A stretch of DNA of 64,000 nucleotides from Spirosoma lacussanchae (lineage in GTDB: Bacteria > Bacteroidota > Bacteroidia > Cytophagales > Spirosomataceae): contig NZ_SWJG01000005.1 of the NCBI RefSeq assembly GCF_005870035.1, positions 310,001-374,000 of the forward strand, read 5' to 3'. Position 1 is the stretch's first letter. Every line of letters starts with the position of its first letter. The translations under genes and the position numbers were made by a program. Below are positions 52,366 through 60,907 of this stretch, piece after piece. The notes under the pieces were generated by a model. The model was not told where the DNA came from. It was given only the letters and a program-made list of their open reading frames with translations, and did not search any database.

Positions 52366-53271
52366 TCAGAGCCATACCGACCGATAGGCCTCGGCAAACT
52401 GCCTGAACGTAATGGGAGGGCGACCCAGTAACTGGGCCGTTTCGTCGGTAAGCCGAGCTGCCTTGCCTAGTTTTGAAACCGTATATAGCGCCGTCATCAC
52501 GAGCGTAAAGCCCAGTGGGTTCTTCTCTCTCCTCCACTTTTGCCAGATAAACCGAATAATTGACGGGTTGCGATAGGTAATTCTGTGCCCTACTACCCGG
52601 CTCAATATCCCGGCTATTTCATCATAGGTCAGCGCTTCGGAGCCGGTAAGCTCATAACCCCTGTTTTGGTAGGCCTGGGTCTGGTTCGTCAGGACCAGCT
52701 CCGCCACAGCGGCAATATCGCGCACATCTACGAAGCTGGTACGTCCCCAACCGGCCGGTATGAAAATCTCGTGGCGGTCCTTGATCTCGTCACGATGGGT
52801 GGTGCTCAGATTTTGCATGAAAAAGCTGGGCCGCAGAAAGGTAAAAGGCAAACCAGCCTCTACAATAAGTCGCTCGATTTTGTGGTGGGGCGTGATGGGA
52901 TTATTCTCAACCCCCTGCAGCGACAGAAACACCACATGGCCTACGCCGGCCTGCTTCATGGCCTGCACAAACGGGGCAAAATACCGATCGACATCGGCTA
53001 GTTGAGGGGGCCTGACGAGGAGTACGCGACTAACGCCGGCCAGAGCAGCAGCAAACGTACCGGGGTCGGTAAAATCAAGGCGAACAAACCCGTCGGGCTG
53101 TATAGCCGTATGGGTTTCCGCGTCGACGCCACTACGCCCGCCCGCTACCACGTCGCGCGTGGTCCGATCGGGACGCACCATCAGAAGGCGAAGGGTCTCT
53201 AAACCGACATTTCCACTAGCTCCTGTGATCAGGATTCGTTCGGCCGGTGTCTGGTTCGTTGTTTCAGTCAT
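52366..53271 (-). CDS. NmrA-like NAD(P)-binding reductase
   Basis: 301 residues. Rossmann motif ITGASGNVGLETLRLL at the N-terminus; then VRPPQLADVDRYF, VVFLSLQGVENNP and RPSFFMQNLSTTH, which fit the NmrA/HSCARG-like atypical SDR group. No catalytic Tyr-Lys pair is apparent, so it may be a redox sensor or a reductase acting on small molecules. It stands alone, diverging from the sialate-esterase gene. Confidence 0.8.
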   Translation of the reverse strand: MTETTNQTPAERILITGASGNVGLETLRLLMVRPDRTTRDVVAGGRSGVDAETHTAIQPDGFVRLDFTDPGTFAAALAGVSRVLLVRPPQLADVDRYFAPFVQAMKQAGVGHVVFLSLQGVENNPITPHHKIERLIVEAGLPFTFLRPSFFMQNLSTTHRDEIKDRHEIFIPAGWGRTSFVDVRDIAAVAELVLTNQTQAYQNRGYELTGSEALTYDEIAGILSRVVGHRITYRNPSIIRFIWQKWRREKNPLGFTLVMTALYTVSKLGKAARLTDETAQLLGRPPITFRQFAEAYRSVWL

Positions 53272-53370
53272 TACGTTTCGTTGAAATTACTGAACAAGCG
53301 GCTTGTCTGATGAGGATAAAAGCGTCAGTTTCGCTTTTCTGTCTGGGAGCTGCACGATTATATCTATAAA

Positions 53371-55341
53371 ATGCTGAAACGAATGAAAGGTTTTAAAGGT
53401 GGCCTGACAATACTGGCCTGGCTGCTTGTGCAGGTAACCTTTGCGGAGGTTCGCTTACCAGCCGTATTTGGTTCACATATGGTTTTACAACGCCGAAAGC
53501 CTGTGCCGGTCTGGGGAACGGCAACCTCGGGCGAGAAAATTATGGTTACGTTCGCCAGTCAGACAAAAACCGTAAAGGCGGGAAAAGATGGGCGCTGGCG
53601 TACCATGCTGGACCCTATGGAAGCGGGCGGGCCGTACCAGCTGGTGGTGAAAGGGCCTAAAAACACGATTGCGTTTAACGATGTGCTGATGGGCGAGGTC
53701 TGGGTTTGCTCGGGCCAGTCGAACATGGAATGGCCACTCCGCATGGCCACCAATGGTGAAAAAGAAATTCGTACGGCCAACTTCCCGCAAATCAGGCAGC
53801 TGGGTGTCAAAAAGGCAATGAGCCTGACGCCAAAATCTGATCTGGAAGCCGAATGGACGGTGTGCAGTCCGGAAACGGTACCAAACTATACGGCTGTGGG
53901 CTACTTTTTTGCCAAACAGCTGCAGAAAGAGCTAAACGTACCCATTGGGTTGATCAACACATCCTGGGGCGGTACCCATTCCGAGACCTGGACCAGCCGG
54001 ACCGCTTTCGAGCAGGACAGTAGCCTGCGGGTGATAGCTTCCAGGCTGCCGGCCACGTACGAAGAGGTGACACAACGGAGCAGAGACCGGGTTCTTAAGC
54101 TGATTCAGGACCGGCAGGGGGGCTTGCCAGCGGCCACTGACGAACAAACCTGGGCCAGACCCGATCTGGATGCTTCGTCCTGGAAGTCGATGAACGTTCC
54201 GGCCGACTGGGCGGGGCGGGGCTTACCCGCGCTCGACGGGGTAGTCTGGTTTCGGCGTGAGGTGATCGTTCCGGAGGGGACTCCACTGGCAAAAGCGACC
54301 CTGCGTTTCGGCTCGGTCGACGACCGCGATTCTACCTACGTGAACGGGCAGCTGGTTGGCAGCAGTAAGGGCCTGGACCCGCGCGCCTATGTACTTCCCG
54401 AAGGTTTGCTAAAGCCGGGGCGTAACGTTATTGCCGTGCGGGTTGTTGACGAGGGCGGAGCGGGCGGTTTTATGGGTGATCCCGAAAAAATGCGGCTCTC
54501 TATCGGTAATGCGGATCTGCCGCTACAGGGCGCCTGGCAATATCGGGTGGCTCATGTGTTTGCCTCGTCATATAAACCTGGCCCGAACACACACGCGACC
54601 CAGCTCTTCAATGCCATGCTGCACCCACTCATTCCGTACGCCATTCAGGGGGTTATCTGGTACCAGGGTGAGTCGAACGCGGGGCGGGCCTATGAATACC
54701 GGAAGTCGTTTCCGCTGATGATACGCGATTGGCGACAACACTGGGGCGATGAGTTTCCGTTTCTGTTCGTTCAGCTGGCCAGCTTTAACTCGGCCGACGG
54801 CAACAGTCGGCAGGGCAGCACCTGGGCCGAACTGCGCGAGGCACAAACCATGGCGCTGAAGCTACCCAAAACCGGCATGGCGGTCACGGCTGACATCGGT
54901 GACCGGGACGATATTCACCCCCGGAATAAGCTGGATGTAGGCCTCCGCCTGGCGGCTGAAGCGATGCGGGTAGCGTACGGAAATGCCAGTGCCGTATCGC
55001 AGGGACCGATGGTCGAGAGAATGACCATAGCCGGAAATCAGGCTGAATTAAGTTTCCGAAATACGGGTGCTGGCCTGATGGCAAAGGATCGGTACGGGTA
55101 CGTTCGCGGATTTGAAGTGGCCGGTGCCGATCAGAAGTTCTATTATGCCAAAGCGGAGATAAAGGGCAACGCGGTTATCGTGCAGAGCGATTCGGTAGCG
55201 GTGCCCGTCGCCGTTCGGTACGGCTGGGCCGATGACAACGGCGACGTCAATCTCTACAATCGGGAGGGCTTTCCGGCCGTGCCTTTTCGCACCGACACCT
55301 GGAAAGGCGTTACCGAAGCGGCAAAGTTCGAGAATCAGTAG
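53371..55341 (+). CDS. Sialate O-acetylesterase-type enzyme (SASA family)
   Basis: 656 residues. A signal peptide (LTILAWLLVQVTFAEV) is followed by a small beta domain (about 30-105), then the SGNH-type catalytic core: SGQSNMEWP with Ser as nucleophile near residue 117, INTSWGGTHSE, IWYQGESNAGRA, and late GDRDDIHPRNK with Asp-x-x-His. A carbohydrate-binding jelly-roll insert (about 265-380) divides the core. It removes acetyl groups from sugars in the periplasm or outside. It stands alone and ends in a 24-bp hairpin. Confidence 0.87.
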   Translation: MLKRMKGFKGGLTILAWLLVQVTFAEVRLPAVFGSHMVLQRRKPVPVWGTATSGEKIMVTFASQTKTVKAGKDGRWRTMLDPMEAGGPYQLVVKGPKNTIAFNDVLMGEVWVCSGQSNMEWPLRMATNGEKEIRTANFPQIRQLGVKKAMSLTPKSDLEAEWTVCSPETVPNYTAVGYFFAKQLQKELNVPIGLINTSWGGTHSETWTSRTAFEQDSSLRVIASRLPATYEEVTQRSRDRVLKLIQDRQGGLPAATDEQTWARPDLDASSWKSMNVPADWAGRGLPALDGVVWFRREVIVPEGTPLAKATLRFGSVDDRDSTYVNGQLVGSSKGLDPRAYVLPEGLLKPGRNVIAVRVVDEGGAGGFMGDPEKMRLSIGNADLPLQGAWQYRVAHVFASSYKPGPNTHATQLFNAMLHPLIPYAIQGVIWYQGESNAGRAYEYRKSFPLMIRDWRQHWGDEFPFLFVQLASFNSADGNSRQGSTWAELREAQTMALKLPKTGMAVTADIGDRDDIHPRNKLDVGLRLAAEAMRVAYGNASAVSQGPMVERMTIAGNQAELSFRNTGAGLMAKDRYGYVRGFEVAGADQKFYYAKAEIKGNAVIVQSDSVAVPVAVRYGWADDNGDVNLYNREGFPAVPFRTDTWKGVTEAAKFENQ

Positions 55342-55345
55342 GAGA

Positions 55346-55404
55346 GTTTAAGTGAGGGTGGCTGATCCATGAGATTCATGTGGATCAGCCACCCTCACTT
55401 AAAC
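55346..55404. terminator. 24-bp perfect hairpin between convergent genes
   Basis: Arms 55346-55369 and 55381-55404 pair perfectly around 11 bases. It starts 5 bases after the sialate-esterase stop and lies 7 bases before the stop of the convergent DUF4174 gene, so it probably serves both. Confidence 0.85.
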
Positions 55405-55410
55405 CGGCTG

Positions 55411-55869
55411 TTAAGGCTTCTGCGCTTCCTGCCTGCGCATCGGCATGCTGTCGATGAGGTTGAAAAGTTCTTCGGCCGGAACGGGCTTTTTGTAGGTCTG
55501 CTTAACGCCACCATCTTTCCCGATAAGCCAGCCCATGTAGTCTTCGTGGGGAACGAGTTTGAATTCGCTCTGCATTAGAAATTGCCGATCCGGTTCTTGA
55601 AGATCGGAGGCTATCAGGACAATGACGTCCAGATCCCGTTCGGCCAGGGCTTCTTTATGTTCGTGCAGGGCCTCCTGCTGATCAATCAGGTAATGCTGGC
55701 CGGGGCTACCGCTGCTGGCGTCGCGCCCGTACAGCAATAATACACGCCGGTGATCTTTCTTTTCGTTCAGTATCGCTTTAAGCGATTTCCGTTGATTCGC
55801 TACGCTTTCCATAACAAGGGTTAGCACTATTAGCAGTGCTGTCAGACTCACTAACCAACGGTTTTGCAT
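55411..55869 (-). CDS. DUF4174 secreted protein
   Basis: 152 residues. An N-terminal hydrophobic segment (LVSLTALLIVLTLVMESV) and then a thioredoxin-like alpha/beta domain of the DUF4174 type: HRRVLLLYGRDASSG, ERDLDVIVLIASD, and WLIGKDGGVKQTYKKPVPAE. No CxxC is seen, so it is probably not an oxidoreductase. It is the last of three minus-strand genes after yidD and the Cpn10-like gene. Confidence 0.8.
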   Translation of the reverse strand: MQNRWLVSLTALLIVLTLVMESVANQRKSLKAILNEKKDHRRVLLLYGRDASSGSPGQHYLIDQQEALHEHKEALAERDLDVIVLIASDLQEPDRQFLMQSEFKLVPHEDYMGWLIGKDGGVKQTYKKPVPAEELFNLIDSMPMRRQEAQKP

Positions 55870-55880
55870 AGTGTTTGGCG

Positions 55881-56258
55881 CTAGAGTAAATCTTCAGATC
55901 GTTCCAGCATCAGGATCGACGCCTGGGGTACAATGACATACTGCTCGCCTTCGTACTGTAACTCAACGGCGTTGCGTTGCAGGTACAGCGCTATATCGCC
56001 TTCCTGAGCCTGAAGCGGCATGTACTTTACTTTTTCTTCGGTCTGTTTCCAGGGTTCATCGTCTGTCGGAGCCGGAATGGGATAGCCGGGTCCTACCTTG
56101 ATAACGTAACCCGACTGAACCTGTTCTTTTTCCTGAACGGTTGGCGGCAGGTAAAGCCCACTGGCGGTGCGATCGCTGGGGTCTTTGGGTTTGATCAGCA
56201 CCCGATCGCCAACCACAATCAGGCGCTTGAGTTTATTATCGGCAGTGATTCCAATCAT
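55881..56258 (-). CDS. GroES/Cpn10-like protein
   Basis: 125 residues from the ATG at 56258; a longer frame back to 56384 overlaps yidD. It keeps the Cpn10 outline, VVGDRVLIKPKDPSDRTASG, LYLPPTVQEKEQVQ, and GYVIKVGPGYP, but has a longer middle insertion than the 95-residue GroES, and no groEL is adjacent. It is the extra Cpn10-like paralogue often seen in Bacteroidetes. It is tightly linked to the DUF4174 gene (11 bases). Confidence 0.8.
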   Translation of the reverse strand: MIGITADNKLKRLIVVGDRVLIKPKDPSDRTASGLYLPPTVQEKEQVQSGYVIKVGPGYPIPAPTDDEPWKQTEEKVKYMPLQAQEGDIALYLQRNAVELQYEGEQYVIVPQASILMLERSEDLL

Positions 56259-56361
56259 CGCATAATTCGTTGCTATGTGTGTGAAAAATAGGGGAACAAC
56301 AATCAGGCAATTCAGCTCGATCGTGTCAAAATGACAGCCCGCTGCGTCAATGTGGCGACCG

Positions 56362-56574
56362 TCAAGGCACGGGATCATATCCATGTCCCCCCCAGGGATG
56401 ACACCGACCGATGCGCTGAATACCTAGCCAGCCCCCCCGAATAGGACCGTGTTTCTGAATGGCCTCAATCATATATTGCGAGCAGGTAGGGGTATAGCGG
56501 CAGGCGTTGGGGAAGTAGGGCGATACCATGGCCTGGTAAACCTTCACCGATCCGATCAGAATACGTTTCATCAT
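56362..56574 (-). CDS. yidD: YidD, membrane protein insertion efficiency factor
   Basis: 70 residues: the marks [20 protein letters not shown], the Cys-x6-Cys type pattern, [20 protein letters not shown], and a C-terminal DP. It helps insertion of membrane proteins via YidC. The second codon is also ATG. It opens the three-gene minus-strand run with the Cpn10-like and DUF4174 genes, diverging from lgt. Confidence 0.93.
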   Translation of the reverse strand: MMKRILIGSVKVYQAMVSPYFPNACRYTPTCSQYMIEAIQKHGPIRGGWLGIQRIGRCHPWGGHGYDPVP

Positions 56575-56618
56575 TGATTCGTTAACAGCAAAACGGGCAA
56601 AAACTTTCCGGCAATCTG

Positions 56619-56626
56619 TATCTTTG
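56619..56626 (+). promoter_or_regulatory. Promoter -7 box of lgt
   Basis: TATCTTTG is an exact TAnnTTTG, 43 bases before the lgt ATG and identical to the box of ileS. Confidence 0.6.
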
Positions 56627-56669
56627 CCCGCCGTCGCTTGTGTCAGGCCGGCTTTGACTTCAATTCGTT

Positions 56670-57503
56670 ATGCTCCAATACGTTATTTGGGACGTTGACC
56701 CCGAACTATTTCACATCGGTTCTTTTTCGGTGCGCTGGTATGGCCTGTTGTTTGCCCTGGGTTTCCTGATCGGGATGCAGATCATGACCTACATCTTCAA
56801 AAAAGAAAACAAGCCCGTAACGGATACCGACACGCTGCTGATTTACATGGTCGTTTCAACCATTCTGGGAGCCCGGCTTGGTCATTTCCTTTTCTATGAA
56901 CCCGAAATCCTGCTAAAAAATCCACTTGAAGTCATTTTGCCGCCCTACCGCGGTCTGGCCAGTCACGGCGCTGCGGTCGGTATTCTGACCGGACTGTGGT
57001 TGTACTCGCGTCGGAAAAATAGCCAGGCTACCGGACAGACGTTTTTCTGGGTGACCGACCGGATCGCCATTACGGTGGCTCTGGCGGGCGCCTGCATTCG
57101 TTTCGGAAACCTGATGAACTCCGAGATCGTAGGTCGACCTACGGATGTCCCCTGGGCATTTATCTTCATGAACAATGCCGAATACGAAAAGATACCGCGG
57201 CATCCGGCTCAGTTGTACGAGTCGATTTCGTGCCTGATTCTATTCTTCATCCTGCTCTGGTTCTGGAACCGGAACAAAGAACAGACGCCGAGAGGCAGTC
57301 TGCTGGGTATTTTTCTGATCTGGGTATTTACGCTTCGTTTTTTCTACGAATACCTGAAAGAAAACCAGGTGGCCTTCGAGAATAACATGGCCCTGAACAT
57401 GGGTCAGATTCTGAGCATTCCGGTGGTTCTGATGGGTATCTACTTCCTGTTCAGGAGCTACCAGCAAAAGACAACTCATCCCGATACAGTCGGTGTAAAA
57501 TAG
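56670..57503 (+). CDS. lgt: Prolipoprotein diacylglyceryl transferase
   Basis: 277 residues, seven or so membrane segments. It has SVRWYGLLFALGFLIG, GARLGHFLFYEPE, SHGAAVGILTG, the Lgt signature RFGNLMNSEIVGRPTDVPWA and RHPAQLYES. It attaches diacylglycerol to the lipobox Cys of prolipoproteins in the inner membrane, and would be needed by the several lipoproteins in this window. It has a good promoter box and a terminator after it. Confidence 0.96.
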   Translation: MLQYVIWDVDPELFHIGSFSVRWYGLLFALGFLIGMQIMTYIFKKENKPVTDTDTLLIYMVVSTILGARLGHFLFYEPEILLKNPLEVILPPYRGLASHGAAVGILTGLWLYSRRKNSQATGQTFFWVTDRIAITVALAGACIRFGNLMNSEIVGRPTDVPWAFIFMNNAEYEKIPRHPAQLYESISCLILFFILLWFWNRNKEQTPRGSLLGIFLIWVFTLRFFYEYLKENQVAFENNMALNMGQILSIPVVLMGIYFLFRSYQQKTTHPDTVGVK

Positions 57504-57530
57504 GATCGTTGACAGGAAGATCTACGCAAG

Positions 57531-57555
57531 AAAGAGGGCCGCAGGGCCCTTTTTT
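57531..57555 (+). terminator. Intrinsic terminator of lgt
   Basis: AGGGC (57535-57539) pairs with GCCCT (57546-57550), extended by A-T pairs on the outside, and is followed by a T-run to 57555. It lies 28 bases after the stop. Confidence 0.8.
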
Positions 57556-57669
57556 GTTGATTCACACAAACGGATCTTACGTTTACTAAAAAGTATGTAA
57601 GCGCCGGTTCAGGGTTCCGGTATATTGCTGACCAATAATTTGTTCATCGATTCCTAAATCTGATTGTCC

Positions 57670-58287
57670 ATGAAAATCAACTCGTACGCAGGGCTGGCCG
57701 GACTGGTGCTGGCCGTTTCGCTGACCGGATGCGGTAACAAGGAAGAAGAAAAGAAAGAAGAAACCTCCGTATCGGCCATGGGCGCGATGGACGCCATGAA
57801 AGAAATGGCCGCACAGGCCGAAGAGATGGGGAAAAACGGACCCGTAGAAACGGTCGATTTCCGCTCGCTGAAGGAACTGCTTCCCGAAGAGGCCGACGGA
57901 CTAACCCGTAAAGAAGCAACTGGCGAGAAAAACGGAGCCGCTGGGTTCACGGTTTCGACGGCAAACGGAAAATACGCCAATAGCGACGAGAGCGAAACCA
58001 TCGAAATAACCCTGGTTGATGGGGGCGGCTCTGCCATGATGATGGGGTTGGCCGCCTGGTCAATGATCGAGGTCGATAAGGAAACCGAAAATGGCTACGA
58101 GAAAACCAGCACGATGGGGGGCAACAAAACTTACGAGAAGTACGACAATGCCGATAAGTCGGGCGAAATAGCGATGCTGGTCAACAAACGATTTATCGTT
58201 ACGGCCAAAGGCCGGGGCGTCAGTATGGAGAAACTTAAAGCCACGCTGAACGACGTCGATCTCGCCAAACTGGCGTCGTTGAAATAA
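57670..58287 (+). CDS. Lipoprotein of unknown function
   Basis: 205 residues from ATG 57670, which gives a signal peptide with lipobox SLTGC at residues 19-23. A very charged Glu/Lys linker (about 25-55) follows, then a globular alpha/beta part: VDFRSLKELLPEEADGLTRK, EITLVDGGGSAMMM and RFIVTAKGRGVSMEKLKATL. Family not recognised; probable periplasmic lipoprotein. The TTG six bases earlier is unlikely. A hairpin follows. Confidence 0.7.
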   Translation: MKINSYAGLAGLVLAVSLTGCGNKEEEKKEETSVSAMGAMDAMKEMAAQAEEMGKNGPVETVDFRSLKELLPEEADGLTRKEATGEKNGAAGFTVSTANGKYANSDESETIEITLVDGGGSAMMMGLAAWSMIEVDKETENGYEKTSTMGGNKTYEKYDNADKSGEIAMLVNKRFIVTAKGRGVSMEKLKATLNDVDLAKLASLK

Positions 58288-58307
58288 CCGGAAAAGCCTG
58301 AAAAGCG

Positions 58308-58336
58308 AAGGGGCCTGCGATCAGTGCCCCTTTTTT
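58308..58336 (+). terminator. Intrinsic terminator of the lipoprotein gene
   Basis: AAGGGGC (58308-58314) pairs perfectly with GCCCCTT (58326-58332) around 11 bases and runs into TTTTTT. The convergent kinase gene stops 58 bases later. Confidence 0.8.
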
Positions 58337-58394
58337 CGTTGGTATGGAATCCTGGACCTAGATAGAGGCAGGCTAAGCCCAAAGGGGCGCTTGG

Positions 58395-59330
58395 TCAATA
58401 AATATCCTCCCGGTTGATATGTTCGGGAAGAGGTCCCTGCCGCGTCAGTTTCATTTTGGCCAGGGCCGCTCCTACATGGGCGCAGTTGGCGGGGGCGTAG
58501 CCGTCGAGGTAAGCAGTCAGGAAACCGGCCCAGTACGCATCTCCGGCGCCCGTAGCATCGACTACATCGACCTTACGACCAGGGACTCTGGCCTGCTTCG
58601 CTCCCTGATCATACGAGACTAGACTGCCATCGGCACCCAGGGTCAGGCAGATCAGCGACGCGCCCATCCGGTGAAAATCAGCCAGTACCGTCTCGGTCGA
58701 CTGCGGTCCTCCGTAGAGCCGGGTTACGTCGTCTTCGCTGACCTTTACCAGCGCGCCGGTCTTAAAATAGTCGGCCAGAATACGCCAGGCCTGGTCCCGG
58801 TCGGGCCAGATGGAGGGGGCGTAGTTAGCGTCGATACTAACCTGGCAACCAGCCGCGTGGGCTCGTTTGGCCGCATCGACGATAGCATCCTGGGCAGGTT
58901 GGCGACTGAGCGCAAAACAGGTAGTATGAAAAATGTCGGCCTGGGCCAGCAACGAATCGGGCAGCTGGGTGGGCTGGATACACCGATCAGCCATGCGGTA
59001 GGCTACAAAGTCGGGTGTTCCTGCCGTACGGGATACCACAACGATACTGGACGGTTCGAACGGATCGGCAACAACGTACTGCGTATCTACGCCCGCTTCG
59101 GTTACTTCCCGCGTCAGATACCGGCCAATGTTATCATTGCCAACGCAGGCAACCAGGGCCACTTTGTTGCCAAGCCGGGCCATGTTGGCAGCCATATTGG
59201 CCGGGCTTCCACCCTGATACCGTCTGAAATCCTGGGTATCGAGCAGGCTGGTGGATACATGGTGACCAATGAAGTCGGCCAGCAGTTCACCGACAGAAAG
59301 CAAAGCGTAGGGGCGGGGCAGGGTCGTCAT
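58395..59330 (-). CDS. PfkB-family sugar kinase (fructokinase-like)
   Basis: 311 residues. GGSPANMAANMARLGNKV at about 40 is the sugar-binding region, and DATGAGDAYWAGF at about 252 carries the catalytic Asp and the anion hole. Ribokinase-fold kinases phosphorylate fructose, ribose or related sugars; fructose is most likely because a sucrose/maltose-type transporter lies next to it. It is preceded by a promoter box at 59375 and lies after the MFS gene on the same strand. Confidence 0.85.
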   Translation of the reverse strand: MTTLPRPYALLSVGELLADFIGHHVSTSLLDTQDFRRYQGGSPANMAANMARLGNKVALVACVGNDNIGRYLTREVTEAGVDTQYVVADPFEPSSIVVVSRTAGTPDFVAYRMADRCIQPTQLPDSLLAQADIFHTTCFALSRQPAQDAIVDAAKRAHAAGCQVSIDANYAPSIWPDRDQAWRILADYFKTGALVKVSEDDVTRLYGGPQSTETVLADFHRMGASLICLTLGADGSLVSYDQGAKQARVPGRKVDVVDATGAGDAYWAGFLTAYLDGYAPANCAHVGAALAKMKLTRQGPLPEHINREDIY

Positions 59331-59374
59331 GAAACAAACGGATTGCGGCCAGGAAGCGCTCCCGGCCGCAATGG

Positions 59375-59382
59375 CAAATGTA
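59375..59382 (-). promoter_or_regulatory. Promoter -7 box of the sugar kinase gene
   Basis: The minus strand reads TACATTTG, matching TAnnTTTG, 45 bases before the kinase ATG. A perfect 8-bp hairpin (TTGCGGCC at 59343-59350, GGCCGCAA at 59364-59371) lies in the predicted leader. Confidence 0.5.
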
Positions 59383-59399
59383 AAGAAGAGTTTGAAAAA

Positions 59400-60785
59400 T
59401 CAATGCCCGCCGGCGCCAAGTGGGAACGCGGCTTCTTCGCTGGCGCGGGTTTCTTTCACCAGAAAACAGGCGCCTGCCCCGCACAACAGCAAAACGCCGG
59501 CCAGTGCCAGTGCGTTGCGCGGGTCGTTGCCCAGCAGCGGCCCGTAGATGAACTTGACCGTGACGTTATTGATGATCTGGGGTACGACGATGAATCCGTT
59601 GAAGATACCCATATAAACGCCCATGCGCTGTTTGGGAACGGAGTTAGCCAACAGCACGTAAGGCATCGACAGAATAGAGCCCCAGGCTAATCCTACGAGC
59701 GCCATACCGAAGGCAAATATCATTTTATCATCTGATAACAACATGGACAGAAAGCCCAGCCCGCCAATGCTCAGGAAGAGCGCATGGGTGGCCCGCCGGC
59801 CTATCCTATTTGCAATGGCCGGGAGCAGGAACGAGATCGTGAAGCAGCCTACGTTGAAAATAGCGAAGCAAAGGCTACCCCACTGCGTTCCTTCGGCGAA
59901 GCCCAGCGGATTGGTTTTGGCGTCGGGTGCGTTAAAGGCGTGGCGCGCAATAGCCAGCGACAGAAACTGCCACATGAGCGGCAGCGCATACCAGGTGAAG
60001 AACTTAACCCACCACAGCTGGCGCATGGTTTTGGGCATATCACGCAACGCATGAGCCAGCTCCGTGAACATTCCGCTGATACCTGATCCTTGCTGCTTTT
60101 GCTTTTCGAACTCCGCCATATCGTCGGGCGGGTATTCGTCGGTGGTGTAGATTGTCCAGATTACAGCCGCAATAACCGCAATGCCACCGATGTAAAACGA
60201 GTATTTTACGAAGTCCGGAATGCTGCCTCCGTTGCTGGTCTGCATCAGGGTAATGCCGAAGATGGGTAGAATATACGGCATGAGGTTGGCCAGAGTCTGC
60301 CCGAAACCGACAAAAAAGCTCTGCATCGCAAAGCCCAGCCCCCGTTGGTCTTCGTTTAGCTTATCGCCGATAAACGCCCGAAACGGCTCCTGCGTAATGT
60401 TAAGGCCGGTATCCAGAATCCACATCAGGCTGGCCGCCATCCACAAAGCCGATGAGTTGGGCATCAGAAACAGAGCGAAGCTCGTTACAATAGCACCGAT
60501 CAGAAAAAAGGGTTTCCGGCGGCCCCAGCGTGGTGACCAGGTTCTGTCGCTGATCGACCCGATGATGGGCTGAACGATCAGGCCGGTTATAGGACCAGCC
60601 AGCCACAGGATTGGAATGTTGGCTTCGTCGGCGTTGAGATACCGGAAAATAGGGCTCATGTTGGCCTGCTGCAGCCCGAAGCCATACTGTATACCGAAAA
60701 AGCCGAAACTCATGTTCCAGATTTGCCAGAAAGATAGCCGGGGTTTTGTAGCCTGTGTCGACCGCTGGATTTTTTCGGTTTCCAT
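59400..60785 (-). CDS. MFS transporter, SLC45-type sugar symporter
   Basis: 461 residues with twelve membrane segments by pattern. The loop GSISDRTWSPRWGRRKPFF after the second segment is the hallmark of the SLC45/sucrose-maltose symporter group, and FGFFGIQYGFGLQQANMSPI opens the protein. It would bring in disaccharides or hexoses by proton symport. The kinase gene is 69 bases downstream, so uptake and phosphorylation are linked. Confidence 0.87.
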   Translation of the reverse strand: METEKIQRSTQATKPRLSFWQIWNMSFGFFGIQYGFGLQQANMSPIFRYLNADEANIPILWLAGPITGLIVQPIIGSISDRTWSPRWGRRKPFFLIGAIVTSFALFLMPNSSALWMAASLMWILDTGLNITQEPFRAFIGDKLNEDQRGLGFAMQSFFVGFGQTLANLMPYILPIFGITLMQTSNGGSIPDFVKYSFYIGGIAVIAAVIWTIYTTDEYPPDDMAEFEKQKQQGSGISGMFTELAHALRDMPKTMRQLWWVKFFTWYALPLMWQFLSLAIARHAFNAPDAKTNPLGFAEGTQWGSLCFAIFNVGCFTISFLLPAIANRIGRRATHALFLSIGGLGFLSMLLSDDKMIFAFGMALVGLAWGSILSMPYVLLANSVPKQRMGVYMGIFNGFIVVPQIINNVTVKFIYGPLLGNDPRNALALAGVLLLCGAGACFLVKETRASEEAAFPLGAGGH

Positions 60786-60907
60786 TTACTATGTAGGATT
60801 TAAAGTAAGCGTCGTAGTTTTAACGAATGGACAACAATTATACGCAGGGTTTTGCAGGATAGGCAGATAATCTTGTCTTATTTTTTTGAATTGACGTACT
60901 TTTGATA

